Below are positions 12,711 to 22,790 of a stretch of DNA of 64,000 nucleotides, piece by piece; the stretch's first letter is position 1, and each line of letters opens with the position of its first letter. The stretch is from Pseudonocardia alni (GTDB lineage: Bacteria; Actinomycetota; Actinomycetes; Mycobacteriales; Pseudonocardiaceae), in NCBI RefSeq assembly GCF_002813375.1, contig NZ_PHUJ01000003.1:2108001-2172000 (forward strand), written 5' to 3'. Made by a program: the position numbers and the translations under genes. The notes beneath the pieces are model-generated. The model was given only the letters and a program-made list of their open reading frames with translations. It had not been told where the DNA came from and searched no databases.

Positions 12711-13709
12711 ATGGCTACCGGAACCGGCCTCGGAACCCGTCGACTCGGCGATCTCACCGTCTCCGCCCAGGGCCTGGGCTGTATGGGCATGAGCCAGGCC
12801 TACGGCGACACCTCCGACCGCGCCGAGTCGATCGCGACCATCCACCGCGCCCTCGACTTGGGCGTCACCCTGCTCGACACAGCGAACGTCTACGGCGACG
12901 GCGCCAACGAGGAGCTCGTGGGCGCCGCGATCGCCGACCGCCGCGACCGCGTGGTCCTGGCGACGAAGTTCGGCATCGTGCGCGACGCGCAGGGCAACCA
13001 GGGCGCGCAGGGCGACCCGGCCTACGTGCGGCGGTGCGCCGAGGAGTCGCTGCGGCGCCTGGGCGTCGACCACATCGACCTCTACTACCAGCACCGCGTC
13101 GACCCGGACACGCCGATCGAGGAGACCGTCGGCGCGCTCGCCGGGCTGATCGAGGAGGGGAAGATCCGCCACTACGGGCTCTCCGAGTGCGGCGCGGACA
13201 CCGTCCGCCGCGCCCACGCCGTGCACCCGCCCGCCGCGGTGCAGTCGGAGTGGTCGCTGTGGACACGCGACATCGAGGAGTCGGTCGCTCCGACGTGCGC
13301 CGAGCTGGGCGTCGGCGTCGTGCCGTTCTCCCCGCTCGGGCGCGGCTTCCTGACCGGCGCGATCACCTCGACCGGGCAGCTCGGCGAGGGCGACATGCGC
13401 CGCGGCCTGCCCCGCTTCTCCGACGAGAACATGGCCGCGAACCTGGCCATCGTCGAGGCGCTGACCGCCATCGCGCAGCGCCGCGGGGTCACCGCCGGGC
13501 AGCTCGCGCTGGCCTGGGTGCAGAGCCGCGGGGAGCACGTCGTACCGATCCCGGGGACCAAGCGGCGGACCTACCTGGAGCAGAACGTCGAGGCCGCCGC
13601 GCTGGAGCTGTCGGCGGACGAGCTGGCCGAGATCGAGGCGGCCGCACCGGCGTCCGCGGTGGCCGGGGAGCGCTACCCGGCGCACCTGCAGCGCAACGTC
13701 GGCCGCTGA
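12711..13709 (+). CDS. aldo/keto reductase
   Basis: NADPH-dependent reductase of aldehydes or ketones with a TIM-barrel fold. 332 residues. The catalytic tetrad is complete: Asp56 and Tyr61 (DTANVYG), Lys86 (LATKFG) and His128 (YYQHRVD). The C-terminal [11 protein letters not shown] segment is the NADPH phosphate-binding region of this family, and LGCMGMS near the start places it in the subgroup of the YajO/AKR13 type. ATG 12711 has no ribosome site but a TAnnnT box seven bases upstream. Substrate unknown; general detoxification is the usual role. Confidence 0.92.
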   Translation: MATGTGLGTRRLGDLTVSAQGLGCMGMSQAYGDTSDRAESIATIHRALDLGVTLLDTANVYGDGANEELVGAAIADRRDRVVLATKFGIVRDAQGNQGAQGDPAYVRRCAEESLRRLGVDHIDLYYQHRVDPDTPIEETVGALAGLIEEGKIRHYGLSECGADTVRRAHAVHPPAAVQSEWSLWTRDIEESVAPTCAELGVGVVPFSPLGRGFLTGAITSTGQLGEGDMRRGLPRFSDENMAANLAIVEALTAIAQRRGVTAGQLALAWVQSRGEHVVPIPGTKRRTYLEQNVEAAALELSADELAEIEAAAPASAVAGERYPAHLQRNVGR

Positions 13710-13875
13710 GCAGGGCTCCCGGCCGCCGTCTCAGCCGGAGGCGGCGGCCACGGCGCGGCGGTGCCCCGCGGCCGGCGTGGGGTGACGAGGCGGACCCGAT
13801 GTTTGCCGGTCCCCCCGCGACGGACATCCGTCGGGCAGGAGCGCGACCCGCGCCACCCCGCGACGGAAGGACACC

Positions 13876-15258
13876 ATGACCGCCTACGTGACCACGAACC
13901 CCGCCACCGGGAAGACCGAGAAGACGTTCCCCGAGCTCGACGACGCGGCGGTCTCCGACGTCCTGGGCCGCGTCACGGACGCCTACCCCGGGTGGCGCGC
14001 GACCCCGGCCGCCGACCGGGCACAGATCCTGGTCCGGGTGGCCGAGGCCTACGAGGCCCGCAGCGACGAGCTGGCCGCGTTGATCGCGACCGAGATGGGC
14101 AAGCCCGTCAAGGAGGCCGCGGGCGAGGTCGCACTGGCCGCGTCGATCTACCGCTGGTACGCCGAGCACGGCCCGGACCTGCTGACCCGGGAGACCCTGG
14201 ACCCGCAGGGCGCGCAGGAGTCGGTGGTGCAGACCGAGCCGATCGGACCGCTGGTCGGGGTCATGCCGTGGAACTTCCCGTACTACCAGGTGGCGCGGTT
14301 CGTCGCGCCGAACCTGGTCGTCGGGAACACGATCGTCCTCAAGCACGCCCCGATCTGTGCCGCCTCGGCCGAGGTGATGGACGAGATCTTCCACACCGCG
14401 GGTGTCCCCGACGACGTCTACGTCAACGTCTACGCGACCAACGAGCAGATCGCCGACATGATCGCCGACCCGCGGATCCAGGGGATCTCGCTGACCGGCA
14501 GCGAGCGGGCCGGTGCCTCGGTCGCCGAGACGGCGGGGCGCAACCTGAAGAAGGCCGTCCTGGAGCTGGGCGGGTCGGACGCGTTCATCGTCCTCGACGA
14601 CGCCGACGTCGCCCGCACCGCGAAGGTCGCCGCCCGGGCCCGCCTGATGAACGGCGGTCAGGCCTGCAACTCCCCGAAGCGGATGATCGTGCCGACCGAC
14701 AAGGTCGAGGAGTTCGTGTCGGTGCTGGTCTCGACGTTCGAGGCCACCGAGCACGGCGACCCGACCGACTCCGGCACCCGGCTCGGCCCGCTGTCCTCGG
14801 TCGCGGCGCGCGACGGCGTCGCCGAGCAGGTGCGCCGCGCCGTCGAGCAGGGCGCCACCCTGCACACCGGCGGCGAGGTACCCGACGGCGACGGCGCGTT
14901 CCTCCGCCCGGCCGTACTGACCGGCGTCACGAAGGACATGGACGCCTACTCCGAGGAGATCTTCGGGCCGGTGGCCGTGGTGTACGGCGTCGACTCGGTC
15001 GACGAGGCGGTCACACTGGCCAACGACGTGAGCTACGGGCTCAGCGGGTCGGTGTGGAGCGGTGACATCGAGCGCGCGCAGGAGATCGCCGACCGGCTCG
15101 AGGTGGGCATGGCCTACGTCAACGAGCACGGCACGACGCTGCCCGGGCTGCCCTTCGGCGGGGTGAAGCGCTCCGGTTTCGGTCGCGAGCTGGGCCGCTG
15201 GGGCATGGGCGAGTTCGTCAACACCCGGCTGCGTCGCACGGCGAAGCCTCGGGGCTGA
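13876..15258 (+). CDS. NAD(P)-dependent succinate-semialdehyde-type aldehyde dehydrogenase
   Basis: Oxidises an aldehyde to the acid with NAD(P). 460 residues, the short length of the GabD1/Sad group. Active-site residues are present: Asn133 (PWNFP), Glu230 (LELGGSD) and the nucleophile Cys264 (NGGQACNSPKR). The ELGGSD and SGFGRELG motifs are shared with M. tuberculosis GabD1, so succinate semialdehyde is the best guess for substrate; not proven. ATG 13876 has GGAAGG nine bases upstream. 167 bases after the aldo/keto reductase and convergent with the kinase-like gene, 20 bases away. Confidence 0.9.
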   Translation: MTAYVTTNPATGKTEKTFPELDDAAVSDVLGRVTDAYPGWRATPAADRAQILVRVAEAYEARSDELAALIATEMGKPVKEAAGEVALAASIYRWYAEHGPDLLTRETLDPQGAQESVVQTEPIGPLVGVMPWNFPYYQVARFVAPNLVVGNTIVLKHAPICAASAEVMDEIFHTAGVPDDVYVNVYATNEQIADMIADPRIQGISLTGSERAGASVAETAGRNLKKAVLELGGSDAFIVLDDADVARTAKVAARARLMNGGQACNSPKRMIVPTDKVEEFVSVLVSTFEATEHGDPTDSGTRLGPLSSVAARDGVAEQVRRAVEQGATLHTGGEVPDGDGAFLRPAVLTGVTKDMDAYSEEIFGPVAVVYGVDSVDEAVTLANDVSYGLSGSVWSGDIERAQEIADRLEVGMAYVNEHGTTLPGLPFGGVKRSGFGRELGRWGMGEFVNTRLRRTAKPRG

Positions 15259-15278
15259 CGCTCCGGTCCTCGCCGGGA

Positions 15279-16181
15279 TCAGCCGCGGCGGGCCTCGGCG
15301 AGCAGGGCGCCCAGTTCGTCGAGGGCCGCGGCGGCCACCCGGACCATCGAGGTGACCCGGTCGGGGTCCTGGTGGTCGGCGGCGAACGGCAGGTACTGCA
15401 CGTGCGCCGCCGCCCGCGCCCACGCCGTCTCCACCGCGACCATGGCGGGCGGGTCCGGCGCGCCGAGCGCGCTGTGCAGGGTCTCCCGGTAGACCGCGGG
15501 CACCGGCGCCGACGGCGCGTCGGCCGGGCCCCCTGCCGGAGGCGCGGCCAGCACCACGACGTCGAGCGACCCCACCGCGACGCGGGCGTTGCCCCAGTCC
15601 AGCAGTACCGCACCGGCCGGACCGGCGACGACGTTGCCGCGGTGGGCGTCGCCGTGGCACAGGGTGCGGGGCAGGGCGCGCAGCGCGGTGCGGGCGCGGT
15701 CGTCCCCGGCCCAGGCCACGACGGACGCGGCCGCGGTGTCGTGCCCGGCCGCCGTCAGCCGGTCCGCGGCGTGCCCGCACAGCCGCGCCCACCAGGCGTC
15801 GTCGACGACGGGGACGCCGCGCGGCCGGTTGCGCCGCCAGTGCGCGTGGACCAGCGCGAGGGTGCGCCACACGTCGTCGGGTACCGGGGCCCCGACCGGC
15901 AGCGGCGCGCCGGGCTCGTGGTCCAGCAGCACCCAGCCGTCGCCGGAGCCGAGCATCCGGGGCAGCCGGACGGGCCCGTTCACCACCGCGACCGCACGCA
16001 GCGCGGCCGTCTCCACCGCCCCGGTCCGCTTCAGGACGACCGCGGTGCCGTCGTCGAGGTCGATCCGCTCGGCCCCGCCGGAGGCGTACCCGCCGGTCAG
16101 CGGCGTGCGTGCCCGCACCGCGAGGTCGCGACGGCGGCGCCGGGCGAGCGGGCGCAGCCAGACGTCGTCGGCGGGGGTCAC
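15279..16181 (-). CDS. aminoglycoside phosphotransferase (APH)-fold protein
   Basis: Predicted small-molecule kinase of the APH/choline-kinase fold. 300 residues with the ATP-site lysine in VVLKRTG (about 51), the catalytic loop HGDAHRGN (176-183) and the metal-binding DW at 195-196. The real substrate is not evident; many chromosomal APH-fold proteins are not resistance genes. The GTG start at 16181 overlaps the DoxX stop in GTGA, which fixes the start and implies coupling. Last gene of the hydroxyacid dehydrogenase-DoxX-kinase operon. Confidence 0.8.
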   Translation of the reverse strand: MTPADDVWLRPLARRRRRDLAVRARTPLTGGYASGGAERIDLDDGTAVVLKRTGAVETAALRAVAVVNGPVRLPRMLGSGDGWVLLDHEPGAPLPVGAPVPDDVWRTLALVHAHWRRNRPRGVPVVDDAWWARLCGHAADRLTAAGHDTAAASVVAWAGDDRARTALRALPRTLCHGDAHRGNVVAGPAGAVLLDWGNARVAVGSLDVVVLAAPPAGGPADAPSAPVPAVYRETLHSALGAPDPPAMVAVETAWARAAAHVQYLPFAADHQDPDRVTSMVRVAAAALDELGALLAEARRG

Positions 16182-16780
16182 CGGCGCAGCACGAACAGGA
16201 CCAGCAGCGCCACCGCGACCGCCACCAGCAGCGACAGCACCGACCACGGCAGCGGGCGTCGCTGATAGGTACGCCCGGCGTCGAGGGCGATCCGCCCGGC
16301 CCCGGCGAACACCAGCGCCGCGGCCCCGGCACCGAGCAGCAGGTCCAGCTCCAGGGAGCTCACGCCGTCCGAGGCGAACAGCGGCACCGACAGGGCCGGC
16401 ACCAGCGCCACCACCACCGCCACGACCTTCGACGCGAGCAGACCCGCCGCGGCGAAGGGCGTCAGCAGCCCCAGCACGAGCAGCACGCCGAGGACCAGCT
16501 GGCCGACCGCGAGCACCCAGGCCAGCGGGCCGGCGAAGGACGTGAACCCGGCGTCGGCGAGCGCGGTCGCGCTGGCGTCGAGGCCGATCCCGCCCGCGAC
16601 GCCGAACAGCGTGCGTGCCCCCGCCGCGGCGAAGGACGCCCCGACGACCAGCCGCAGCACGAGCAGCCCGATGTCGGAGGAGAGGTGGGCGGGGACCGGC
16701 ATGCGCTCCGGGCGGGTCTTCTCCGCCGGTTCGTCGCCGGAGATGTTGCCCCAGTCGTACTGCTGCGTGGGCCCGCTCAT
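16178..16780 (-). CDS. DoxX-family membrane protein
   Basis: 200 residues. A polar head (1-35) is followed by a four-helix DoxX bundle (about 36-150), whose first helix contains LVLRLVVGASFAAAGARTLF, and a fifth hydrophobic helix at the C-terminus ending in RR. In M. tuberculosis the gene at this place (Rv3005c) is DoxX of the membrane-associated oxidoreductase complex with SseA and SodA; here only positional similarity can be claimed, as no sseA or sodA is nearby. ATG 16780, 25 bases after the hydroxyacid dehydrogenase gene. Probably cytoplasmic-membrane redox or quinone related. Confidence 0.8.
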   Translation of the reverse strand: MSGPTQQYDWGNISGDEPAEKTRPERMPVPAHLSSDIGLLVLRLVVGASFAAAGARTLFGVAGGIGLDASATALADAGFTSFAGPLAWVLAVGQLVLGVLLVLGLLTPFAAAGLLASKVVAVVVALVPALSVPLFASDGVSSLELDLLLGAGAAALVFAGAGRIALDAGRTYQRRPLPWSVLSLLVAVAVALLVLFVLRR

Positions 16781-16805
16781 GGTCGGCGACAGTACCGGCG
16801 CGCGC

Positions 16806-17726
16806 CTAGTAGGCGCCGGTCACGAGGTTCGGCGGCGCGTCACCGGCGGCGAACGCCGCGAGCTGCTCGGCCGCGACGCCGTAGGCGCGACGCATCGCCA
16901 GCGGCACGCTGCCGCCGACGTGCGGGGTGAGCAGCAGCCCGGGCGCCGACCACAGTGGGTGGCCCGCGGGGAGCGGCTCGGGGTCGGTGACGTCGACGGC
17001 GGCCCGGATCCGTCCCGAGGTCAGCTCCGCGACCAGCGCGTCGGTGTCCACGACCGGCCCGCGGGCGCCGTTGACGAGCAGCGATCCGTCGGGCATGGCG
17101 GCCAGGAAGCCGGCGTCGACCATGCCGCGGGTCTCGTCGGTGAGCGGGACGATCAGCACGGTCGCGTCGTGGTGCGGCAGCAGCGCGGGCAGCTCGTCCC
17201 AGCCGTGGACGCCGTCGCGGGCGGTGCGCCCGACCAGCGTGGTCTCCACCTCGAAGGGCTCCAGACGGGCCCGGGTCCTCTGCCCGACATCGCCCGCGCC
17301 GACGATGAGGATCTTCTTGCCGGCCAGCTCCTCGGTCTGGTGGTAGTCCCACTCGCCGCGGTCCTGGGCACGCACGAAGCGGTCCAGGTGCCGGTAGACG
17401 GCCAGCAGCACCGACACCACCCACTCGGCGGTGGCGCCGCCGTGCGCGCCGCGTCCGTCGGAGAGGCCGACGCCCTCCGGTAGCCGCCCGATCCACGTCT
17501 CGGCGCCCGCGGTGAGCAGCTGCACCAGCTCCAGGTTCGGGACCCGCTCGACGATCCCGACGGCGTCGGAGCCCGCCAGGAACGGCGCGACCAGCACGCG
17601 GGCGTGGGCGGCCTCGTCGGGCAGCGGCTTCTCCGGGTCGTAGACAACCGGGTCCAGTCCGTCCACACCGGACAGGATCTCGGCGCCGACGGTGTGCGGC
17701 ACCAGGACGGTCACGGGGCTGCTCAT
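16806..17726 (-). CDS. D-isomer-specific 2-hydroxyacid dehydrogenase
   Basis: NAD(P)-dependent reduction of a 2-keto acid or oxidation of a D-2-hydroxy acid. 306 residues. Nucleotide motif GAGDVG at 143-148; catalytic Arg222 (NGARGPVVD), acidic residue in TDPEPLP (about 250) and His269 (TPHVGGS). Lacking ACT or other extra domains, it is unlike SerA and closer to glyoxylate/hydroxypyruvate-type enzymes; substrate not determined. ATG 17726. Heads a three-gene minus-strand operon with DoxX and the APH-fold gene and is divergent from the LppZ-like lipoprotein gene. Confidence 0.9.
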   Translation of the reverse strand: MSSPVTVLVPHTVGAEILSGVDGLDPVVYDPEKPLPDEAAHARVLVAPFLAGSDAVGIVERVPNLELVQLLTAGAETWIGRLPEGVGLSDGRGAHGGATAEWVVSVLLAVYRHLDRFVRAQDRGEWDYHQTEELAGKKILIVGAGDVGQRTRARLEPFEVETTLVGRTARDGVHGWDELPALLPHHDATVLIVPLTDETRGMVDAGFLAAMPDGSLLVNGARGPVVDTDALVAELTSGRIRAAVDVTDPEPLPAGHPLWSAPGLLLTPHVGGSVPLAMRRAYGVAAEQLAAFAAGDAPPNLVTGAY

Positions 17727-17767
17727 GACGCCCGACCGTACTCACCGGGCACTCACCTCGCGGGGCC

Positions 17768-17773
17768 TAGCCT
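17768..17773 (+). promoter_or_regulatory. -10 element of a leaderless promoter for the LppZ-like gene
   Basis: TAGCCT lies eight bases before the GTG at 17782, in the 55-base divergent gap. Confidence 0.45.
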
Positions 17774-17781
17774 GGTTCCTC

Positions 17782-18879
17782 GTGACCGCCCGGCTGCTGC
17801 TGATCGTCGCGACGCTCGTCGTGCTGCTGGGCGGCTGCGCCACCTTCCCCGACGCGGGCTCCCGCGACTGGCGCCCGCAGGCCGAGGGAGAGGGCGAGCT
17901 CGGCGGGCCGCCGCAGATGGCGCCGGAGGAGCGGACACCGCCGCCGAGCGGGGCGCCGTCGCCGCAGCAGCAGGGGTCCGCGCCGGCGCCGCAGCCGTGC
18001 GTCGACCCGGACCCGCAGGTCGTCGCCGCATGTCTGGGCCCGGTCGGGGCGGTGGCGGTGCTCCCGCAGGGCGACCGCGCACTCGTCGCCGAGCGGCGGA
18101 CCGGGCGGGTGCTCGAGGTCCGCCGCAACGCCACCCCGCAGCCGGTCGCGACCGTGCCGGTCGACCCGGCCGGCGGGCTGACCGGGCTGGTCCTGTCCCC
18201 CGGCTACGCCGAGGACCGCCTGCTCTACGCCCTCTCCGAGGGACGGGTCTGGCGGATCGCACCCGGTGAGGCGCCGAAGCCGGTGCTGGAGGGGTTGCCG
18301 CCGGGCGGGGCGCTGGCCGTCGACGCCGACGGCTCCTCGCTGCTCGTCGCCACGCCCGCCGGGGCGGGACCGCTCGCCGGGGCGGTGCTGCGGATCGACA
18401 CCCTGGGCCGTCCGGCCCCGGGCAACCCCGACCGTGCCTCGCCGGTCCTGGCCCGCGGGCTCACCGCGCCGGGCGGGGTGTGCGTCGACCCCGCGGCGCG
18501 GACCACCTGGGTCACCGACCGCACCCCGGGCCGCGACGTCCTGCACCGCGTCACGCCGGGCACGCTCGGCGCGCCCGCCTGGACCTGGCCGGACCGCCCG
18601 GGCGTCGCCGGGTGCACGGTGCTGCCGGGCGCGGTCGTCGTCGCGCAGAGCACCGGCACAGCGCTGTTCGTGCTCAACCCGGGCGCCGAGGGCACCTTCA
18701 CCGGCGACCCGAAGCCGGTCCTGGAGGGCACCTACGGCCGGATCGGCCCGGTCACCCTCGCCCCGGACGGCCTGCTGTGGCTGGGGACGGTCAACCGCGA
18801 CGGCGGCGCCCCCGGCGCCACCGACGACCGGGTCGTACGCATCCAGCCGCCGACCGGCGGCGGCGCCAGCGCCATCTGA
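17782..18879 (+). CDS. LppZ-like lipoprotein, glucose/sorbosone dehydrogenase-type beta-propeller
   Basis: Predicted exported lipoprotein, 365 residues. The signal peptide ends in the lipobox LLGGC (Cys at about residue 18), followed by a Pro/Gln-rich linker (about 35-75). The rest is a six-bladed propeller of the PQQ-type sugar dehydrogenase family (VLSPGYAEDRLLYAL, GGVCVDPAARTTWVTD, TLAPDGLLWLGT). Several charged calcium/PQQ residues of true dehydrogenases are not obvious, so enzyme activity is uncertain. In gene order it equals M. tuberculosis Rv3006 (lppZ), next to doxX and before gatB. GTG 17782 was chosen because it gives a proper signal peptide. Confidence 0.83.
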   Translation: MTARLLLIVATLVVLLGGCATFPDAGSRDWRPQAEGEGELGGPPQMAPEERTPPPSGAPSPQQQGSAPAPQPCVDPDPQVVAACLGPVGAVAVLPQGDRALVAERRTGRVLEVRRNATPQPVATVPVDPAGGLTGLVLSPGYAEDRLLYALSEGRVWRIAPGEAPKPVLEGLPPGGALAVDADGSSLLVATPAGAGPLAGAVLRIDTLGRPAPGNPDRASPVLARGLTAPGGVCVDPAARTTWVTDRTPGRDVLHRVTPGTLGAPAWTWPDRPGVAGCTVLPGAVVVAQSTGTALFVLNPGAEGTFTGDPKPVLEGTYGRIGPVTLAPDGLLWLGTVNRDGGAPGATDDRVVRIQPPTGGGASAI

Positions 18880-18908
18880 CACCACCCGGTACCGATCCTG
18901 CGTCCACG

Positions 18909-19127
18909 ACGCGGCCGGCCCCGCCCCTGCGACCCGACCGGTTCCCGCTCGTGGACCAGGCCGCGTTCGACCGGCCTGCGGACGATGTCGGTGATCGACT
19001 GTGCGGACAGCCCGGTGGCCGTGGACAGCTCCGCCCGGGACAGGTCGTGCCGGGCGCGCCGCAGCGCGTCCAGCACGACCGCCTGGTTGACGTCGCCGAT
19101 CCGGGGCAGGTTCGCGCCCCGGCCAGG
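18909..19127 (-). pseudogene. ROK-family regulator, N-terminal fragment only
   Basis: Minus-strand translation gives GANLPRIGDVNQAVVLDALR, then a winged-helix segment (LSRAELSTATGLSAQS) and GRGRPR. This is the usual first 70 or so residues of ROK transcriptional repressors, DNA-binding helix included. The sugar-kinase-like body (about 300 residues) is missing: after GRGRPR the frame runs into the lppZ 3' end. At the other end the fragment begins right at the gatB stop codon. No start codon with a ribosome site is present. This is a remnant left by deletion on both sides. Confidence 0.65.
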
Positions 19128-20633
19128 TCAGGCCCCGACCCGCTCGACGATCAGCTCCCGGACCCGCTTGGCGTCGGCCTGGCCCTTCGTCGCCTTCATG
19201 ACCGCACCGACGATCGCCCCGGCGGCCTGGACCTTGCCGCCGCGGATCTTCTCCGCGACGTCGGGCTGCTCGGCCAGCGCCGCGTCGACGGCGGCGATCA
19301 GCGCACCCTCGTCGGAGACAACCTTCAGCCCGCGGGCCGCGACGACCTCGTCCGGGCCGCCCTCGCCGTCGAGGACGCCGTCGACGACCTGGCGGGCGAG
19401 CTTGTTGGTCAGCTCCCCCGTGGCGACCAGCTCGACCACCCGGGCGACCTGCTCCGGCGTGATCGCGAGGTCGACGAGCTCGACGGAGCGGGTGTTGGCC
19501 TGCTGGGCGAGGTAGGACACCCACCAGGAGCGGGCCTCCTGCGACGGTGCACCCGCCGCGACGGTGGCCTCGACCAGCTCCAGCGCGCCGCCGTTGACCA
19601 GGTCGCGAATCTCCTCGTCGGAGATGCCCCACTCGGTCTGGATGCGCTTGCGGCGCTCCCAGGGCAGCTCGGGCAGGGTGCCGCGCAGCTCCTCGACCCA
19701 CTCGGCCGAGGGCGCGATCGGGACCAGGTCGGGCTCCGGGAAGTACCGGTAGTCCTCCGAGGTCTCCTTGCGCCGCCCGGCGCGGGTGTGGCCGGTGGAC
19801 TCGTCGAAGTGCCGGGTCTCCTGCACGATCTCGCCGCCCGCGTCCAGCACGCCGGCCTGCCGGCTCATCTCGTGCCGGACCGCGCGCTCGACCGACCGCA
19901 GCGAGTTGACGTTCTTCGTCTCGGTGCGGGTGCCCAGCGCGCCGCCCTTCGGCGAGAGCGACAGGTTCACGTCGGCACGCATCGATCCCTGGTCCATCCG
20001 GACGTCGGAGACGCCCAGGGACTGGATCAGGTCGCGCAGCGCGGTGACGTAGGCACGCGCCACCTCGGGGGCGCGGGCGCCGGTGTCCGGGATCATCTTC
20101 GTGACGATCTCGATCAGCGGGACGCCGGCGCGGTTGTAGTCGAGCAGCGAGTGGTCGGCGCCGTGGATGCGGCCGTCGGCACCGCCCACGTGCAACGACT
20201 TGCCGGTGTCCTCCTCCATGTGCGCGCGCTCGATGCCGATCCGGACGACCTCGCCGTCGTCGAGGGTCAGGTCCAGGAACCCGTCGACGGCGATCGGCTC
20301 GTCGTACTGGCTGGTCTGGAAGTTCTTCGGCATGTCCGGGTAGAAGTAGTTCTTCCGGGCGAACCGGCCCCACGGCGCGATCGAGCAGTTCAGCGCCAGG
20401 CCGATCCGGATCGCCGACTCCACCGCGGCCCGGTTGACCACCGGCAGCGCGCCGGGCAGGCCCAGGCAGACCGGGCAGACCTGGGTGTTCGGCTCGGCGC
20501 CGAACTCCGTCGGGCAGCCGCAGAACATCTTGGTGTTCGTCGACAGCTCGACGTGCACCTCGATGCCCAGGACCGGGTCGAAGCGGGCGACGACGTCGTC
20601 GAACTCCACGAGCTCGGGTTCGGTGGTGGTCAC
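19128..20633 (-). CDS. gatB: Asp-tRNA(Asn)/Glu-tRNA(Gln) amidotransferase subunit B
   Basis: tRNA-binding kinase subunit of GatCAB, which corrects misacylated Glu-tRNA(Gln) (and Asp-tRNA(Asn)) to the amide form. 501 residues: cradle domain with [13 protein letters not shown] near the start, the zinc site CGCP...CPVCLGLPG, the [14 protein letters not shown] signature, and the C-terminal YqeY-like tail ending [17 protein letters not shown]. The GTG start at 20633 overlaps the gatA stop (GTGA). Third gene of gatC-gatA-gatB; M. tuberculosis has pfkA between gatA and gatB, absent here. Confidence 0.97.
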   Translation of the reverse strand: MTTTEPELVEFDDVVARFDPVLGIEVHVELSTNTKMFCGCPTEFGAEPNTQVCPVCLGLPGALPVVNRAAVESAIRIGLALNCSIAPWGRFARKNYFYPDMPKNFQTSQYDEPIAVDGFLDLTLDDGEVVRIGIERAHMEEDTGKSLHVGGADGRIHGADHSLLDYNRAGVPLIEIVTKMIPDTGARAPEVARAYVTALRDLIQSLGVSDVRMDQGSMRADVNLSLSPKGGALGTRTETKNVNSLRSVERAVRHEMSRQAGVLDAGGEIVQETRHFDESTGHTRAGRRKETSEDYRYFPEPDLVPIAPSAEWVEELRGTLPELPWERRKRIQTEWGISDEEIRDLVNGGALELVEATVAAGAPSQEARSWWVSYLAQQANTRSVELVDLAITPEQVARVVELVATGELTNKLARQVVDGVLDGEGGPDEVVAARGLKVVSDEGALIAAVDAALAEQPDVAEKIRGGKVQAAGAIVGAVMKATKGQADAKRVRELIVERVGA

Positions 20634-22129
20634 CGGGTCACCTCCGGAACACGCGCGATCAGCGGACCGCCCTCGTCGGCGTCGCGGGCGGCCTCGAACG
20701 CCGCCCCGACGCGGTACATGACGGCTTCGCCGAGCGCGGGCGCCATGATCTGCAGACCGGTCGGGAGCCCCTCGGAGATCCCGTTGGGCACCGACATGCC
20801 CGCCACCCCGGCCAGGTTGGTCGGGATGGTGGCCAGGTCGTTCAGGTACATGGCCAGCGGGTCGTCGACCTTGTCCCCGATCGGGAACGGCACGGTCGGC
20901 GCGGTCGGCGACACGAGCACGTCGGCCTGGGCGAACGCCGCGTCGAAGTCCCGGCTGATCAGCGTGCGGACCTTCTGCGCCTGCCCGTAGTAGGCGTCGT
21001 AGTAGCCGCTGGACAGCGCGTAGGTGCCGAGCATGATCCGCCGCTTGACCTCGGGCCCGAAGCCCTGCTCGCGGGTGTTGGCCATGACCTCCTCTGCGGA
21101 GCGGCCCTCGGCCGCGCGCAGGCCGTAGCGCATGGCGTCGAACCGGGCGAGGTTCGACGACACCTCGCTCGGCAGGATCAGGTAGTACGCGGCCATGCCG
21201 TACTCGAAGTGCGGGCACCCGACCTCGACGATCTCGGCGCCCAGCTTCTCCAGGCTGCGCAGCGACGCGTCGAACGCCGACCGGACGCCGGGCTGGTAGC
21301 CCTCGCCCCCCAGCTCGCGCACGACGCCGACCTTCAGCCCCGACAGGTCACCGGTCGCACCCTGGCGCGCGGCCTCGACCACGGCCGGGACCGGCCGGTC
21401 GATCGAGGTCGAGTCGCGCGGGTCGTGGCCGCCGATGACCTCGTGCAGCAGCGCCGCGTCCAGCACGGTGCGCGCGCACGGCCCGCCCTGGTCCAGCGAC
21501 GACGCGCAGGCGACCAGCCCGTAGCGGGAGACCTGGCCGTAGGTGGGCTTGACGCCGACGGTGCCGGTGAACGCGGCGGGCTGACGGATCGAGCCACCGG
21601 TGTCGGTACCGATCGCCAGCGGCGCCTCGAACGCGGCCAGCGCGGCCGCCGAGCCGCCGCCGGAGCCGCCCGGCACCCGGGAGGTGTCCCACGGGTTGCG
21701 GGTGACGCCGTACGCGGAGTGCTCGGTGGACGAGCCCATCGCGAACTCGTCCATGTTGGTCTTGCCCAGGATCGTGATCCCGGCGGCGCGCAGGCGCGCG
21801 GTGACCGTCGCGTCGTAGGGCGGCTGCCAGCCCTCGAGGATCCGCGAGCCGCAGGTGGTGGGCATGTCGGAGGTGGTGAACACGTCCTTGAGCGCCAGCG
21901 GCACCCCGGCCAGCGGGGACTCCGGCGCCTCGCCCGCGGCGATCCGCTCGTCGACCAGCGCGGCGCCGGCCAGCGCGGACTCGGCTCCGACGTGCAGGAA
22001 CGCGTGCACCTCGCCGTCGACGGCGGCGATCCGGTCGAGGTGGGCCTGCGCGGCCTCCACGGCGGAGACCTCACGGGAGTGGATCTTCTCGGCGAGCTCG
22101 GCGGCGGTCAGCCGGATCAGGTCGCTCAC
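20630..22129 (-). CDS. gatA: Asp-tRNA(Asn)/Glu-tRNA(Gln) amidotransferase subunit A (amidase)
   Basis: Glutaminase subunit that releases ammonia for GatB. 499 residues of the amidase-signature family with a complete Ser-cisSer-Lys triad: Lys81 (LALKDVF), Ser156 in GGSGGGS and nucleophile Ser180 in [13 protein letters not shown] 22129 overlaps the gatC stop (GTGA), and the gatA stop overlaps the gatB start the same way, so all three subunits are translationally coupled. Confidence 0.97.
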   Translation of the reverse strand: MSDLIRLTAAELAEKIHSREVSAVEAAQAHLDRIAAVDGEVHAFLHVGAESALAGAALVDERIAAGEAPESPLAGVPLALKDVFTTSDMPTTCGSRILEGWQPPYDATVTARLRAAGITILGKTNMDEFAMGSSTEHSAYGVTRNPWDTSRVPGGSGGGSAAALAAFEAPLAIGTDTGGSIRQPAAFTGTVGVKPTYGQVSRYGLVACASSLDQGGPCARTVLDAALLHEVIGGHDPRDSTSIDRPVPAVVEAARQGATGDLSGLKVGVVRELGGEGYQPGVRSAFDASLRSLEKLGAEIVEVGCPHFEYGMAAYYLILPSEVSSNLARFDAMRYGLRAAEGRSAEEVMANTREQGFGPEVKRRIMLGTYALSSGYYDAYYGQAQKVRTLISRDFDAAFAQADVLVSPTAPTVPFPIGDKVDDPLAMYLNDLATIPTNLAGVAGMSVPNGISEGLPTGLQIMAPALGEAVMYRVGAAFEAARDADEGGPLIARVPEVTR

Positions 22130-22452
22130 TGCTCCTCCCCCAGGATCCGCGGGACGCGGAAGCGCCCGTCCTCGGCGGCCGGGGCGCCGGCGAGCGCCTG
22201 CTCCTGGCTCAGGCCGGGGCGGCGCTCGTCCGGGCGGAAGACGTTGTCCAGCGGGACGGCGTGCGAGGTCGGCGGGATGTCGTCGGCGGCGACCTCCCCG
22301 ACCCGGGCCACCGACCCGATGATGACGTCGAGCTGGGACGCGAAGGTGTCCAGCTCGGAGTCGGTGACGGCCAGGCGGGCCAGCCGGGCGAGGTGTGCGA
22401 CCTCGTCCCGGGTGATGACCCCACCCGTCCGCTCCGCGGAATCGGCGGTCAT
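22126..22452 (-). CDS. gatC: Asp-tRNA(Asn)/Glu-tRNA(Gln) amidotransferase subunit C
   Basis: Small clamp subunit that stabilises GatA-GatB. 108 residues; [15 protein letters not shown] near the N-terminus and the C-terminal [17 protein letters not shown] are typical of GatC. ATG 22452 with GGAGGGGC just upstream, the strongest ribosome site of the operon. First gene of gatCAB; the upstream 340 bases are shared with the divergent ACT-domain gene. Confidence 0.95.
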   Translation of the reverse strand: MTADSAERTGGVITRDEVAHLARLARLAVTDSELDTFASQLDVIIGSVARVGEVAADDIPPTSHAVPLDNVFRPDERRPGLSQEQALAGAPAAEDGRFRVPRILGEEQ

Positions 22453-22790
22453 GCCCCTCCTCGAGATGGTGTCCGATGATGACGACGGCGGGTGGACGGT
22501 CGTGGCGGTGCCGTGGCAGCGGCGACGACGGTGCGACCGCCGGTCCGGCTGCCGACACGACCCGGTCGCTCCCGCGCGCGCCGGTCTACCCACCGAGTCT
22601 ATTCCCGCCGGTCCACCGGCCGATCGCCCCCCGGCGACCGGGCGCGCACACCCCGCTGCGGGTGGCGGGTGACCGAGGGCCCCGTGGGTGGCAGGATCAT
22701 CGTTCCCGCCCGGAACCGCTCCCCGCCGCTCCGGTGCGGTGCATGCGCGTGCCGACGAGGCGCCCGCTGTCGAGGGAGAGGATCCACTCC

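Noticed and set aside
15279-16181. APH-fold gene as an aminoglycoside resistance determinant
   Set aside because: It is an ordinary chromosomal gene in an operon with DoxX and lacks any mobile-element context; APH-fold kinases act on many substrates.
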